64,000 nucleotides of DNA from Trebouxia sp. TZW2008 (GCA_002118135.1 BDIU01000133.1:186001-250000), one strand, 5' to 3'; shown: positions 9,061-21,739, counted from the first letter of the stretch. Translations and numbers: made by a program. The notes: generated by a model not told the origin, from the letters alone.

Positions 9061-12000
9061 ATGCTTTCGTTCAATACGCTTTCGTCGTCCAGCTCGAACG
9101 AGCGTACTGTTGTTCTTTCTCCCAGAGCGCTGCGTGCAGCAAATGGTACCAACTAGCAGCGGTGCTTTTCTCTCCCAGGCCTGTCGCACGTCCTGCTTCG
9201 AAGTATGCAGGTGAGCGAAGCTAATCAGCCTTGTAGTTTGCACGCTGTCACGATACGCACAATGGACGTCTATATTGCGGAGTCACGTCAGCAGCTGCCA
9301 ACTATGCAGTGAAAGTGCTTTTTGTTGTTGCATTGTACTACTTCTATGTCTGCTTGCTTGCACAATAAACACTCTATTACAGGGCGTCAAATACGGTCTG
9401 CTGCAGAGGTCCAAGGCAGCTTACAAGCCTTGCAAGGTCTTGACACCGTGTTCACAGTAGTAGAACCGGCTAGCCAAATTTTTGAAGAGTCCAATGTACT
9501 TCACGTAGGTACGTACTGGGGCACAGCTTTTGTAGCGCCACTCAGCTGCTGACTTCAGCTGCTGCATGCCATCACTCAGTGCTGGTCTGGTGTGTCATGC
9601 CACACTCCACTGCAGACGCCAAGCCAAGAACACACTCTTCCCAGTCAGGAACTGCTGCGCAGAGCAGGTGCCGCCTACGCATTTTGAAGACCAGCATGCT
9701 TGCTTAGGTGACTGACCTGCTACATTTTTTTTGGATATTTTCATTCCAACTCTGCTCTGAAGCTTGAGGTGCTGACAAGAACAATGATTCTGTACCCAGT
9801 ATGTGTTATACTAGGCGTGACGTGGCTGCAGGATGATTTTTGAGGCCAAGAAGGAGCTGCAGCGGTACCTCACTTGTATCAACCCAATCTATGCAAAATA
9901 TGCAGAGAATCTGTGGGCGAACGAGGTCAACTCCAGTTCTCAGCTGGGAGACGCTTCTTTGACAGTCTTGCAAGCAAGTGGCGTCAAGAATCCAGTTCAT
10001 GCTGGCAACATTGTTGCTCAGTCAAAGGCACCAGGCAAGCAGTCCTCTAGTTTTATCATTGTGTGACAAGTCAATAACTACTTGCTGCATCTGTGAGCAC
10101 AGCAGCTCTCCAACGTACAGCAGCCAAGCGAGTCCTCCAACAGCCTGGTGAGTACTTCTGTATTGTCCCTAAGGTGTTGCTACATTGCTCTAGCTAGCTT
10201 GGGCATCTCCTGATGTCTTGCCTTTTCCTTTGCAAGTGTGCTCATAGTTTGCAATTTTCAGATTTTGAATCAACAGGGCTCATTGTCCATAGAGCAATGC
10301 TGCCACGCCACCAAAAAACAATTTGACTTGCTGATGAATGATAACATGTACACATTATGGGTGCATCATATTTTCATGCAGACAGTCACCTAGCATTTGA
10401 CTAGGAGTGTCAGTACTTATGTATTATCCCTCAGGTGTTGCTACACTGCTTTGGCTAGCTTGTACATCTCTCGATGTCTTGCATTTTGCTGTTTTTTGAC
10501 CTGCTGCAGTCATGCTGTGAATTAAACAGATGAATGTGCACTGTAATCCAAAGGCCTCCCTCACGGGCTGACATGTTTGCCTCTCACTCGGGCTGAAGGC
10601 CTGTCTTGCAGATTGTATGCAAGAGCTTGGCTGATCGTCAACATTCCACAGGTCTCATCAAGACAACAGCTATCTTGACCGTCACACAAACCCTGTATTG
10701 TGCTGTCTGCATAGCTTATTGTTCTGGCAAACACTGCGTGATTTCATCTGACTTTGGGTGCAGGCATATCTGGAGCAATTGCTTCTGTGGATGACAGCAT
10801 TGGAGTTATGCAAGCTCTGTTTGCGCCCTTTTCTGAGACAGCATTTCCAAAAACATTATATGCTACCTCTTTGGCTGGGTTGATGGCAGCACCCCTTGCA
10901 TGCAGAGTTCCATTGCCTCAGTCCCAATACCAACATGCGACCAGGCTATTCCCAGACTTGTTTTGTCCAGAAACCACAACCTCTGCGCATGATCTCCACC
11001 CATTCCTCATCTCAGCTTTGCAGGCATTGTGGCCAACAGGCACTCCAACAGAGCTTCTTCTGACCACCTTTTGGGATACAGTCGGCTACAAAATGCCTGA
11101 GTTTGCAGCAGCACACCTTGGCATGGCTGTGAGCCAAAACAGGTCAGCTGACACCGTTTGTATTGTCTAGTGAGCACTTGAAACACACATAGTATGCGGC
11201 CTGCATGATTCAGTTGATTGACTGAATTCCTGATGTGAAATCTGGCTTCTTCAGGAATTCTATGAATGACAGCATTAGTATTGCAGACAAGAAGCGCGAC
11301 AACATGCAGTTCTTGGACAATATACTTGTCATTGGTGGCGAGGACAAACCTGTGCGTAGTGAAATGCATCAGGCCCATTCAGAGCTATTTTTGAAGCACA
11401 AAGGCGCAAATGCTGCTTTGTACGGTGACTTAGGATACATCATCATGATTGCTACGGCAGGTGAATGCATCACGGTCTTTGCGCTAGACGTTCGACAGGG
11501 CTCTCAACTTCAGCCATTGGTTGAGCAGTTCGAGGTATGTGCTGTTTGGTTCAATTTTTGTCTTTTGATTGCTCTAGTTGTCTCGTAAAAACATTGCAAC
11601 ACACAGCTCAAGATGATCTGCGTATAGTGCAGATGAGGAGTTTGTCAGGCCGGCGAAAGGTGTTGCAGCTCTTCATCAACCTCACTCGTTGGCTGCACAC
11701 TGTGCACTCATTGTGCCTGCTTCCCCCGCCTCCTCCTGCAAGATTGATGAAAGCCTTCTTTCGGTCATCACCATATCGTGGTGAGCACCCTTGTCAAGGA
11801 TGACATCTTCAACCGCAACTTGCAGGACCGCTTTGACATTTGTGACAGTTTGAACTTGACTTCTTGTCTGCAGTCAACAGCAGTGCGGAGCAATATGGTC
11901 AAGTGCAGCTGATGCTCCACTTCAACTCTGTTGAAAAGACATTCCAAGTCCCTGGCCAGCATATGCAAGAGCTGCTGGATGTGTATGGCTTGTTGCAAAA

Positions 12001-12689
12001 GCTCAGGCATCCTGGCACAATACAATGTGCAAGCTTGCATGTGAGTATACACTTTGCACGTGGATGTCCGTGTCCATAAGTCTGTACGTATCGTCTGCAC
12101 AATGGTTGCTGCCATGTGACTTGATCAAGATCAACGCTGCTTGGGAGGAGCCACCGTGTAACAAGGCTTGCACCAGAATCATATTAATGAGTATGATGTG
12201 CAGGTCAATGATGTGAAGCAGCCCATGAAGCATCCAATGGATGATGTAAGTGAACAATTTTGCAGTACAACATGCCTGGTCCACCTCAGACTGCGTCCAG
12301 TGGGTGCTCGCATTAGCCTTCAAGGCAATCAGCAGCTTTGCAGTCTGATCAATAGCTTGTTAGCTACACTCAAACCAGTACATGCTGCTGGCTTTGTCCA
12401 CCGAGACATCCGCCTTGATAACATTGTCAAGGGCCCTAATGGCTGGTTGCTTATAGATTGGGAGCTTGCTGGAAGAGAGAATCAATATGTGTGGTGGACA
12501 GGTCTGGTGTTGCCACCTGCAGTCAGGGCTGGGCGTGAATTGTACACTTGCAAAACTGACCTCTGGCAGATTGGTCAGCTTGTGCTCACACATGCTACTC
12601 CCAGTGCTGGCAGTGCATTGTATGCCCATCAATTGATGACTGGGCGTGCCACATCAGCTGCACAGGCGCCAAGAGCAGAGTGGAACTAA
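9061..12689 (+). CDS. Protein-kinase-like gene with a large novel N-terminal region
   Basis: Proposed exons: 9061-9145, 9383-about 9540, 9832-about 10043, 10764-11142, 11255-11534, 11633-11780, 11874-12040 and 12204-12689. The last exon carries HRDIRLDNIV (catalytic loop), LLIDWELAG (DFG-position variant DWE) and TDLWQIGQLV, so the C-terminus is a short kinase fold of the kind found in Crinkler-like and other atypical eukaryotic kinases. The middle exon with GGEDKPV and YGDLGYIIMIATAG resembles the nuclease/recognition-like segment that precedes such kinases; this link is an inference. Phases close from 10764 onward. The junction between exons 3 and 4 fits only if a GC donor is used at CCAG|GCAAGC, or if an exon was missed. 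Stop TAA. DWE for DFG leaves activity in doubt. Confidence 0.65.
10141..10490 (+). repeat. Tandem duplication inside a kinase-gene intron
   Basis: About 85 bases at 10148-10230 recur at 10408-10490 (gtacttctgtattgtccctm, then ggtgttgctacattgctyt, ending atgtcttgc). The period is about 262 bp. Confidence 0.75.
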
Positions 12690-13606
12690 TGTTGCGCACA
12701 TCCATGGTTTTGTGTTTGAGTGCTAAGGCTTATCTTGATCCAGTCTTATCCTTTGCATTTGTCATGTATGATATCATTTTGTCAATGGTCCCTGTCTGCT
12801 TGGTATGCCCCAAGGGGCAAGCTCGGCAATGTATGGCCCGTCTGCTCTTGGGAAAAGTGTCTGTATTTTAGGGTTTAAGCGACATGTCCTGCACATGTGA
12901 CGTGCAACAATTCAGACTGGTTTTCCTTGGCGTCAAAGACTTTTGGGAGTGGCTGGCATGCAACTCTGTCTGCCTCATCTGTGCCTCTGAGCTGTTGTAA
13001 GTGTAAGCTGCGCACTCCGAGCTACTTCCTGTGTACTCTGAGCGACTTCCTGCACAAGGCTCGCTGAAGTACGTTTATACTAGAATGTCTTGATTTTCTG
13101 AACTTTTGATCAGGTTTCTCTGACACATGCGATCAGACTTTGTTGGCTGGCCAAAGCATGTAAATCTCTCTTCTCTCTAGCCAAAGGCCCTGGAGCGGCC
13201 TACCCCAAGCAAGCCCCCTGTCACCCCCGTTCATCCTATAATGTTTCGTCCATCCAGCTCGCTGAGTCGGGTGACAACTGTGGACTCGAGCTCGAGCACA
13301 GTAACGGCCTTGCACAGCGAGATTCTGCTCGGCCTACCGGTGCATTAGCGTTGTGGGTGTCCTCGCGAGGCTTCTGAACCGGTGGCATACGCGATTGCCT
13401 GCAGTGATACGCTGTCTGGCACCCTGTGTTCTGCTACGTTGGGGTAAGTAATCCGGAACATCTCCGCCCGCAAATCGTCAGCAGAGCGAGACAGGCCGTG
13501 TGATCCAGCCAACGCGGGCGTTCTCGAAGTTGAGGGGTTCAGCTGGTTGTACCGAGGTCGTTCTCTCCCCCACGGCTGTGCTACACTCAGAATCCTTGTC
13601 TCTGGC
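12690..13606. other. Intergenic region upstream of the phosphatase gene
   Basis: I find no supported gene. A short in-frame stretch from ATG 13241 (MFRPSSSLSRV) could be an upstream exon of the phosphatase but no splice joins it clearly. The last 450 bases are rich in CG dinucleotides compared with the rest, as expected of a promoter region. Confidence 0.4.
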
Positions 13607-15980
13607 ATGGGAGCTCAGTCGGTCGACAAGCGTCAGCACGCTGCTCAAACCCCAAATACAAGCGCACAGCAAGCAGACAGGCTGATTACGTCGGCCACAC
13701 CGAAGCGCAAGCGCAGTACGTACTGCTGGCTGGCTGTTGTGTGCAACTTCAACCCTGTCCTCTTGGCATTGCCAAACAGCTTGGACCTGACCTGCAGATG
13801 TAGACCCTGCTCAGTCATCTCCAACTGCAAAACGGAACTGGCGTGTGGAGGCTGGCACAACCCACAAACCTAGAAGTTTGACCAAAATCCTCCTAGGGAA
13901 TGGACAGGTATATTTGGCCCCTCTCTGCAAACTTGCTCTTACTGGTTCGCAGCTTCAGGATGCTAAGCTCACACGTTGACATGCAACACATCAAAGTTCT
14001 GCTCATTGACATGACATGAGTGATGTCTGCAGGATTTGCATGTGTGTCGCAAGGATGCTGATGACCAGCAGATCTGTACTTCGAGCTCGCAGACACCCAC
14101 ATCAGAAGCATCACAGGCTGCTGCATCTCAGCTACCTGAGCCTGCTCCAGCTGAGGATACATCCACCGGCACCCATGTCACAGACCCAGCCCCTCACAGC
14201 CAGCAGCTGCCACCTGTCAGCAGTCACAAGCATGAAACCAGCTCAGCGCCTCACAGTTCAGCCTCAGCACTAGCCGAGAGTGAGCTCATGGCTGAGAATG
14301 TTCCTGAGGCAGTTCACAGACTCACCTCAGCAGATGCAACTGCAACCAGCTCAGAGAGTGCTGAGATTGCAGCTCAGTCAGATTCCCCAGTACTCACCAG
14401 TCCCACTAGCCTAGCTCTGCCTGCAGCAGATGCTTTGAACCGCAGTGCAACTCAGGAGGATGACAGCGACAGTGAGTATGGGTTGGAGTTCAACCCTTTC
14501 AGCTTTGTGCAAACCCTACCGCCGTTGGCAGAAGTCATCCCTAAGCATCAGAAGCCTTTGCTGCCACCTCAGACTCGCCGTTTCAAGAAGAAGACTTTAG
14601 TCTTGGACCTTGATGAGACCCTGGTAAGCTAGCTGACCATAAGTCCCATACCATAAAGCATGAAAAGGATATGAAGCCATGAATCCCAAGACATAGCCTA
14701 ATGTATGACATGCCGCATGATATGTGACACCAGCAGCTCTCAATGCACAAGTCTTGAACACAATATGTATGCACAAACACATGATAGCACAACATGTTTG
14801 CACAAGCATGTTGTAGCACAACATTTTGGCAAAAGCTCATGACAGCACAACATGTTTGCACAAGCACGTGTTAGCACAGCATGGTCAGTGGTAGGTGCGC
14901 TATGACAAATTTCTGAACTGTTTTGAATCTGCTGCAGGTTCACTCAACTCTGGATGGCAGCGATGCAGCAGACTTCAAGTTCACAGTCAAGTTCAACGCT
15001 AGGGAGCACTCAGTCGCAGTTCGTCAGCGGCCCTTCCTCTTTGAGTTTCTGGAGCGAGTAGCACAGCTGTTTGAGGTGGTGGTCTTCACTGCTTCCCAGA
15101 AGGTGTATGCTGAGCAGCTTTTAGACATTCTGGACCCAAAACGGTAAGACTATATTCATGTATACCTATCTATACTCACCCCCAAATGGCCATGAGCTTT
15201 ATCATGGAAACAGTAAGACATCATGCAGCATGCATCTATGTATGCTAGTCTCCATGAAAAGTAGCAACTAATATCTTGGGCCCAAAATGGTAAGATCAAA
15301 ACTATTCATACCTGTTTATTTTCACCTCAGAATGGCTAATCTGAACAACTGTTGGACAATCTGCTATGCAAAGAGTGAGAAAGCGTGCAGCATGCATCCC
15401 GACCAATCTCAACAGATTCATGTGTCACAATAAATGGTACTGTACAATGATGGCTTGCACTTCATGGTGCATCACATGCATTTCTTTCTGCCTGATTGCT
15501 ATGCAGAGTGGTTGTGCATGTAGTGTGACTCATCCTTGTGCCAGCACTCACAAAAGCCGTAGCTTGATTTGTGATGCCTGAGTCAGACATGCCACATGTG
15601 ACCTGACAGTTGTGTCAAATTGGACTAGCACGTCACGTTATTGCGTATGTTTCGGATGCAGGCGACTCATCAGGCACCGAGTTTTCCGAGATGACTGCGT
15701 CATAGTCAGTGGCAATTACCTGAAAAACCTGACAGTGCTGGGCAGAGACTTGAGCCAGACCATCATTGTTGACAACTCACCTCAGGCCTTTGGATTTCAG
15801 CTGAGCAACGGTATCCCCATAGAGAGCTGGTATGATGATCAGTCAGATACCGAGTTGCAGCAGCTGCTTCCGTTTCTGGAGCATCTTGTTGATGTGCCAG
15901 ATGTCAGAACACATATTATACAGAAGTACATGCTGCATAAGGAAGTGGAAAAGGCCCCCAAGCAGTTGTACCTGTTCTGA
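13607..15980 (+). CDS. CTD small phosphatase-like protein (SCP/CTDSPL2 type)
   Basis: Five exons: 13607-13715, 13798-13907, 14033-14623, 14938-15143 and 15662-15980, coding 444 residues with closing phases (1, 0, 0, 2). The FCP1/SCP catalytic motif DLDETLVHSTL (DxDxT) is split by an intron between TL and VH, near residue 270. It is followed by [40 protein letters not shown] and [10 protein letters not shown]. The whole HAD-type phosphatase domain is present, and it dephosphorylates serine on proteins such as the RNA polymerase II tail or SMAD-like partners. The first 230 residues are Ser/Thr/Gln/Pro-rich and acidic, probably disordered, with a basic PKRKR patch near residue 32 that could act in nuclear import. 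ATG 13607 is the first good start. Confidence 0.9.
14755..14885 (+). repeat. Short tandem array, about 32-bp unit, four copies
   Basis: Variants of tagcacaacatgtttgcaca plus agcatg follow one another in the intron between phosphatase exons 3 and 4. Diverged and non-coding. Confidence 0.7.
15126..15345 (+). repeat. Duplicated end of phosphatase exon 4 with its donor
   Basis: ggacccaaaacggtaagact (15132-15151) and the next 45 bases recur at 15278-15340 as gggcccaaaatggtaagatc. Here the copy is of the exon end and 5' splice site, downstream of the functional one, offset about 146 bp. Confidence 0.8.
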
Positions 15981-16076
15981 GCAGCAAGTCGGATCACTCA
16001 CATTTTCCAAGCGAGGATACATGTTCTAGGCAGCAAGCCAGATCACCATGCTTGTTCCAAGCAGCAAGTTGCATGA
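15981..16076 (+). repeat. Three short repeats in the phosphatase 3' region
   Basis: gcagcaagtcggatcactca, gcagcaagccagatcaccat and gcagcaagttgcatgactga occur at 15983, 16031 and 16063 just after the stop codon. Confidence 0.6.
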
Positions 16077-16329
16077 CTGAACAATTTGAGGCTGAAATCA
16101 GCTTCTTGCAGGGCAGTACTGATTGTGCGAGTGTGAACATAGATGCAGCATCGTGAGGTGTTGAAATCCAGTTCGACAGTACAATTTTACTACAGTTGTT
16201 TGTGCCAGCTTGTTCAAATACAAAAGCAGCTGTTGCAGCATGCGTTGTCGTGCATTCCATGACACAACATGTAAAGATGTGCATTCTAAACAGCTTTGGT
16301 TCATCAGGTATGTGTTGTCACACCTTGCT

Positions 16330-16557
16330 ATGTTAGGTCTCTTTGTAGTCCTGTGAGTGTCACCTTTGCAAGGAGGTAGGCAAAGAGCCTTTTGCTGTCG
16401 TACACAGTTGCAATGAGAGATATATCAACGCTGGCTTTTCGTGCTGCGTTGGAGGCTGCAGGCACACAATGCATATTCTCAGCATCAAATAGTGCATCTA
16501 ATGCTGACTCCATTGGGCCATCATCTGAGATTTCCAGCATCAATTGCTGTCACAACG
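16330..16557 (-). CDS. Possible exon(s) of an unrecognised protein
   Basis: A minus-strand open stretch of about 70 codons contains protein-like sequence (MESALDALFDAEN, then VDISLIATVYDSKRLFAYLL). A gttgtgacag acceptor precedes it at 16557 and a possible GTGACA donor lies inside. No start, partner exons or family could be found. It may instead be chance or a gene relic. Confidence 0.25.
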
Positions 16558-17029
16558 CATCAAAGTTGCCCTACGCACTTGGCAAATTCAGTATCATGCT
16601 TCAGCCCATTGTGCATGCAGCAACTTGCACCCTTGAGCTTTTGCAAGCATTTAGCATGCACACTCAGGCAAGGCTCTCTTGACTTGGTGGCAAATTGGAC
16701 GCACACAACATCACACAAAGCACACATGATGCAAGCTAATGGGCTTTTGCTACTAGGGGTATCAAGTCTGCTTGATCACAAGTATGGCTGCTGCTCAAGT
16801 CTGCAATTTGGGTGTACGTGCTGCTTTGCTATCATGAACAGGTGAAGTCACCGCTCTAAGTACTGAACGAATGAAACACCATGGCTGCGGTGAGCAGGCA
16901 AGGCTGGAGCTTGTTGACTGTGTTGCAAGCTATTGACGATTTGCTATTGGTGGTCAGGACTTCAGAACACAACTATAATGAAGTGCACATAGCTGTTTGA
17001 TCTGTCTTGCAAATAGAAAACTATGTTGC

Positions 17030-17976
17030 TCACGCCTTAGCAGTAGCTGATGCAGCATTGGCACCAGCCCTCTTCATTAAGTGCTTGAATTTGCATGACT
17101 CTTCCATGTACATGCTCTGCTCATCACGACGCCTATTAAAAGTCTTGTCCAGAAGACCTTGCCGCTTCATGAAGTCAATCTGCACATCAAAAGCATCAAG
17201 TTTGTCATAAATTCTTGGCAGCATTTCACTCCAGGCTCTGTTCACTGCGGCGCGTGTTGAATGTCTTGTCCAGCAAGCCTTGCCGCTTCATGCAGTCGAT
17301 CTGCTCAACAAATGCGCAATTCTCCCTCGACTACTGACCTCGGCAGCACCTTGTTGAGGGCGGTGCAGTAGCTTGCTGTGGCACATGCTCAGAGACATGT
17401 CAAGTACAGGGCCATAGCTGTGTCCATGCAGTTGCACACCAGTTTATGCCCTTGCTTATGTGCACATGTTGAGTGAGCTGACTTGAGTGCTGCACATGTG
17501 CATCTGCAAGCACGCTGGTGCGGGATGGACACAGCTTTGTTGAAGCACCTCTGCTGTGTCCCAGGTGAAGTCTGCTTTCATGCAGCTCTGTGTCTGGAAG
17601 CCATCACGCAGTTGGTATGCAGGGTTGACGCCCTGGTCCAGGTTCCTTGACAGATTGAGCGTCATGTACGCCTCAGGATCTCCCTGAACTGTTGCCATCA
17701 AGGACGGCTCAGGCAGTGGCTCTGCTTTGGCGCTTTGATACGTCGACATTTCAGGTACTGGTGGCAGCATCCCTGCTGCCCTTTGCCACTCTTCTGCACG
17801 CTGCTGGATTCTGCGTGGACATGAACGTTACGCGCTGAGACCTACAATGCGTTTACATATCGCTGCTGATGCTGCACGTACCTTTGCTCCTTCTTAATCT
17901 GTTCTTCTAGCTGTGCGGCTTTTGTTGCATCCATTCGTGCGACCCCTGACACGGCTGGTTTGCCAGTTGGTGCCAT
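17030..17976 (-). CDS. 168-residue charged protein of unknown family
   Basis: Three exons: 17976-17882, 17810-17549 and 17179-17030, phases 2 and 0, ending TGA. The N-terminus is helical and charged (QLEEQIKKEQRIQQRAEEWQ), probably a coiled coil. A Pro-rich link follows (MLPPVPEMSTYQ), then LNLSRNLDQGVNPAYQLRDG and a C-terminal helix (IDFMKRQGLLDKTFNRRRDE). The donor of exon 2 is GTGCTT, less usual than the others here, but it gives the right phase. Small proteins of this look occur among axonemal and cytoskeletal factors, but I do not recognise this one and assign no function. Confidence 0.7.
17256..17341 (-). repeat. Relic copy of the last exon of the 168-aa gene
   Basis: Upstream of exon 3, after a GAGCAG acceptor, the minus strand reads IDCMKRQGLLDKTFNTRRSE then a stop within a few codons. 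The functional exon reads IDFMKRQGLLDKTFNRRRDE. The copy is about 130 bp upstream. Confidence 0.85.
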
Positions 17977-18702
17977 GGTCGCTGTGTACACCACACCAAC
18001 TCTAGAGATGTCGAGACTGTGTTGACAAGGCCTGTTGAGCAGGCGATGTCGCAAATTGCAAACACTGCTGGTCTATGTAAGGCGATAGGTCAATTTGCTG
18101 AGCACAGCAACTCACCGGTTCATCTGCCTGGTCAGGGGCAGGGGTTAGTCTTATTTAGACTCATTTGCTGAATGACATACTGATTTTCTTTGGTACCGGT
18201 AGTCTTGATCAAATTCGTCAAATCCATGAAGTCAAGTCTGCAACGGGCATTTTTAATCAAAATCGACAAACAGCGGAAACAGTGACACTCGAACAAATGG
18301 GCCCATGTGATGATGCAACGCCACCCATATCAATCATGTGATGGCACATGCATGCAGCTTGTCGAGTGACCAGAAACTCCAATCAATCTTCAATGTCGCA
18401 TCAGCAGCATTGCTGCAGCTCACAAGAAGCATCAGGAGCTAAGAGAAAATGCCTACGCCGCGAGCTATGAAAAAACATTTCAGATTGACCAAGGCGTTTT
18501 GATGCTGCTGTGAAAGAGCAGGAAGCCTCCCAAGAGGCCCTTGGGATAACCGGGCTGGTAAATTGAGGCACTGCTACTCGTGCCTTGTTCCCTTTTCTGT
18601 ACCGTTGATGAAGCATCAGGAGCTACTGATCAACAGAATGACTGCATTAGGTGGCATGAAATTTGCAGTGAACCAGTGTGGTAAACCTGATTGTCCTAGC
18701 CA

Positions 18703-21700
18703 CTATCGGAGGTATTGCTGGGTCCGCTGCACAAATCCCTTGCTCTGCTTCTTTGCAGTGGTTGTTTTGTCTTCCCAAGGAAGGTCTAGCCAGACCAGAA
18801 AGTGGTAAATCAGGGTGCCAATAGCAGCAAAGAATCGGCCCATGAAAGGTCTGATGTGCTCATCATGAATCCTGCTGAAAGGTCCCAGATTGCGGAACAG
18901 CAAACTCTCTTCCCACATGATGTGGTCCTCATGTCTGCTGATCAATTTGCCTGCAAATCAACAAAATCGCAACTGGTGTTGAAAACCTTTAACCAGCCTA
19001 CAAGGTTGACCTAGGTTGAACTTTGCATGCTTGTGAAGCAGCTTTTACTGCAACAGTAAAGATTGATAGTAGTCAAAACAAATGAGTGTTGCGAGAATGG
19101 TGGTGCATGTAATGTAGGAGCGCCTCGTCAATACAGAAATGCATGAAAATTGTTGAAGGCAAAGGCCTGTGCTTCCCTGTAATGACAGGGTGACCAATGT
19201 AAGCAAGCTTACTGCAGAGCCCATCATACAACCAGCTGCTACCATTTCTCTTCCCGTCATAGCGCGCTTGTCTGCAAGGGTTCCCAACTCAAAGCGTCAC
19301 AGCGCACGCACAGGCCACGCACACTCAGGCACACACCGTCAGGGCACCGGACAAGGGCATTCGGCCACTGTTCTGTTACATTTGGATTCGGAGCCCATTA
19401 GATAACCAGCTGCTACATTTCCTGTACTTTTGAACTCAACAGAAGTAACGGCATGATGCCTCACCTCCTTGAGGGCCTGGCACATCAACCAGATGGACAA
19501 TCACATGGACCCACAGGATCAGGGGTGGGAAGAAGAAGGGCCACAGACGGGGCCTGAAGCGCCTCTCCAGATCAATCAGCATCACATCCTCTTTCATGCT
19601 TGAGACTGCAGCATCAGAAAGTCTGTTACATGTCAGACTGCACATGATGTTTTCTGCGGGCATCACAACTTCTCACACCCCACAATCAGCATCATATCTT
19701 GTTTCAACCTCAAGAATGTAGCATCACATCTTCCTCCATGCCTGAGACTGCAGCATCACATCTTGTTGTCACTGCAGCATCCATTCAATGGCCAAAGGCA
19801 AGGTTTGAAGCGCCTCTCCAAGTCAATCAGCATCACATCCCCATCCTCTTTCATGCTTGAGACTGCAGCATCAGATGTTGTCCCAGGCTTTGACAGCTCA
19901 CTGTGTTGCCTTCTTGCAGCCTTTGACAGTGCATCATCACCTCTTCTTTCAGGCTTTGGCAATGTAGGGTCACGTTCACTTCCATGCTTGAGGCTGCAGC
20001 ATCACATGATGTTTCAATCTTGCAACTGAAGCATGATGTTTTCCTTGAGGCTTGAGACTGCGGCATCACATGTTCCTTCATGACTGAGACTGCAACATCA
20101 TATGGTGTTCAATTTTGAAACTGCTGTATCATGTTTTCCTCAAGGCTTGAAACTGCAGCATTGCAACAGCTTTCAGAGTCCAGAGATGGATGATGACATG
20201 GACCCACAGGATCAGGAAGAGAAGGAAAACGTCACGGGCGTTGCCTTGAGCATCTTTCCAGGTGCATAGCATCAAATCCTCTTTTGCGCTTGAGACTGCA
20301 GCATGACACTTTGTCTGGGCCTTCAAACTGCACACAGCTGGTTGTTGGTGTCTTGTGACAAACATCATAAGCAGTCCAAAGTCTCAGCAAGTGAGACTGT
20401 ATCTGAACCTCACTGCAGCTGAGGTCATCCTGAACTATGCTGTGCTGCTGCTGCCAGCTCTAGCACATAGTTTTTGGAAGACCCCGGCACACCAAAAGCA
20501 ATCAAAACAATACATTGCAAAAAAACGTGTCGCTAATGTACCTTGGCTGTGAAAGCTCTGATGCAGCCAATCTGCTGGCAGACACAAGAGCAAAGCTGTG
20601 CAGCAGCACAACAGTGAAGCTTACTGAGTTGATTGATTGCAACAAGGAATCTCTTCGCTCGTGCTGCAATGTCTGAAATGTTTTGTCATATAAAATCTGT
20701 GATGGAGATTCAGCTGCCCTGGAAGCTGCCCTGGAAAGACTTGAATATGCAGCTTGATTTGTGGTGTGTCAAGTACCGTACCTACACGTTTGGTGTCTAT
20801 CTCCAGGTGCCCGCACAGGAAGGTCCAGAGGCGGGCAACGCCAAGCATGTTCTCTTTGCCCTGGACTGACATCAAGGGGTGCCAGAATGTCATGTCATTA
20901 GTATACACACTGTCCATTGTGTGTATCCTGCATGACATCTATCATGTGTACACACACATGTGACACACAACACATGTTGCACACACATGTGCAATGACTA
21001 AAAGTGATGTGCATTGCGTACATGCTGTGCATTGTGTGAATGCTGTCCATTATGTGTAATCTGCATTACAGCAATCATGTAGTTTAGGTGTTGTATGGAC
21101 GCTTTGCATGCTAAGCATGGTGTGCATACTGGCCATGGTGTGTATCCTGCATTTCAAATATCATGCACTTCCCATTTTGCATGATCACTGGACACGCTGC
21201 GCCGTGTGTACCTTGCTGCGCATTGTGTACATGCTGTGCATTTTTTGCATTGCAGCCAGCATTGCAATCCACAAAAAAAACATGCTGTTGATGTGCATGC
21301 TGTCCATGGTGTGTAGCCCAAATTGCAGCAAGCACTTTCTCGCACAAATGTCATCACATCACTGTGAACATTGTCCATTGCATGAGCCTGCTTTGCAATG
21401 ATTAACACTTTGTGACAGGAGCAGCACGCTGTGTATTGGGTGTATCCTGCAATGAAGCTCATGTGGTTGTGGTGAGATCTTGTCATCATCTCTACAATTT
21501 GTTAATTGGAAAAAGTCTGCATTGCGGCTAGAATGCTGTCGCGCATACACCAGATCATCCATGTTCGCTTTTTCAAGTCTACCTGTGGTCATCATTGCCA
21601 GCAAAGATGATGTGCATGGCCCTTGACAGCTCAGTACTCAGGTCCAGCATGCCCACCCGCGGCTTCTGCTGAGGGCTCTGCCGAGCGGCCTTTCCAAACT

Positions 21701-21739
21701 GCTTCTGCAACCAATTCCCAGCAGCTCCTGCTACTTGTC
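18703..21739 (-). CDS. NTF2/SnoaL-like domain protein, paralogue 2 (5' exon not found)
   Basis: Exons on the minus strand: 21739-21583, 20927-20782, 19605-19465 and 18950-18703. Phases (2, 1, 1) close and the stop is TAG. The second exon has TFWHPLMSVQGKENMLGV, matching TFWHPAFIVHGREQILGI of the neighbouring gene at 22604-23558. DVMLIDLERRF, LILWVHVIVHL and RHEDHIMWEESLLF follow in the order of the cone-shaped NTF2-like alpha/beta fold. The first exon identified starts at an acceptor (GGCTGCAG) in phase 1, so the true start lies upstream, between 21740 and about 22600. The binding pocket and any enzymatic role are unknown. Introns hold several copies of exon edges. Confidence 0.7.
19680..20400 (-). 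repeat. Relic copies of the DVMLIDLERRF exon
   Basis: Upstream of the functional exon (19605-19465) at least two partial copies are visible on the minus strand. One at 19870-19790 reads DGDVMLIDLERRFKPCLWP before decaying. One at 20300-20180 keeps FLLFLILWVHVIIHL. Between them are many short copies of the gcatcacatcttcatgcttg-like acceptor zone. Confidence 0.8.
20920..21450 (-). repeat. Relic copies of the NTF2-like exon 2 start
   Basis: The acceptor and first bases of exon 2 (on minus, gcaggatacacacaatggac) recur near 21150 (gcaggatacacaccatggcc) and near 21450 (gcaggatacacccaatacac). The sequence between is made of diverged short repeats built on tgtgcattgtgtacatgctg. Confidence 0.75.

Noticed and set aside
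13241..13350. Upstream first exon of the phosphatase gene (MFRPSSSLSRV)
   Set aside because: Open for about 35 codons but no donor-acceptor pair joins it in phase to the exon at 13607, which has its own ATG.
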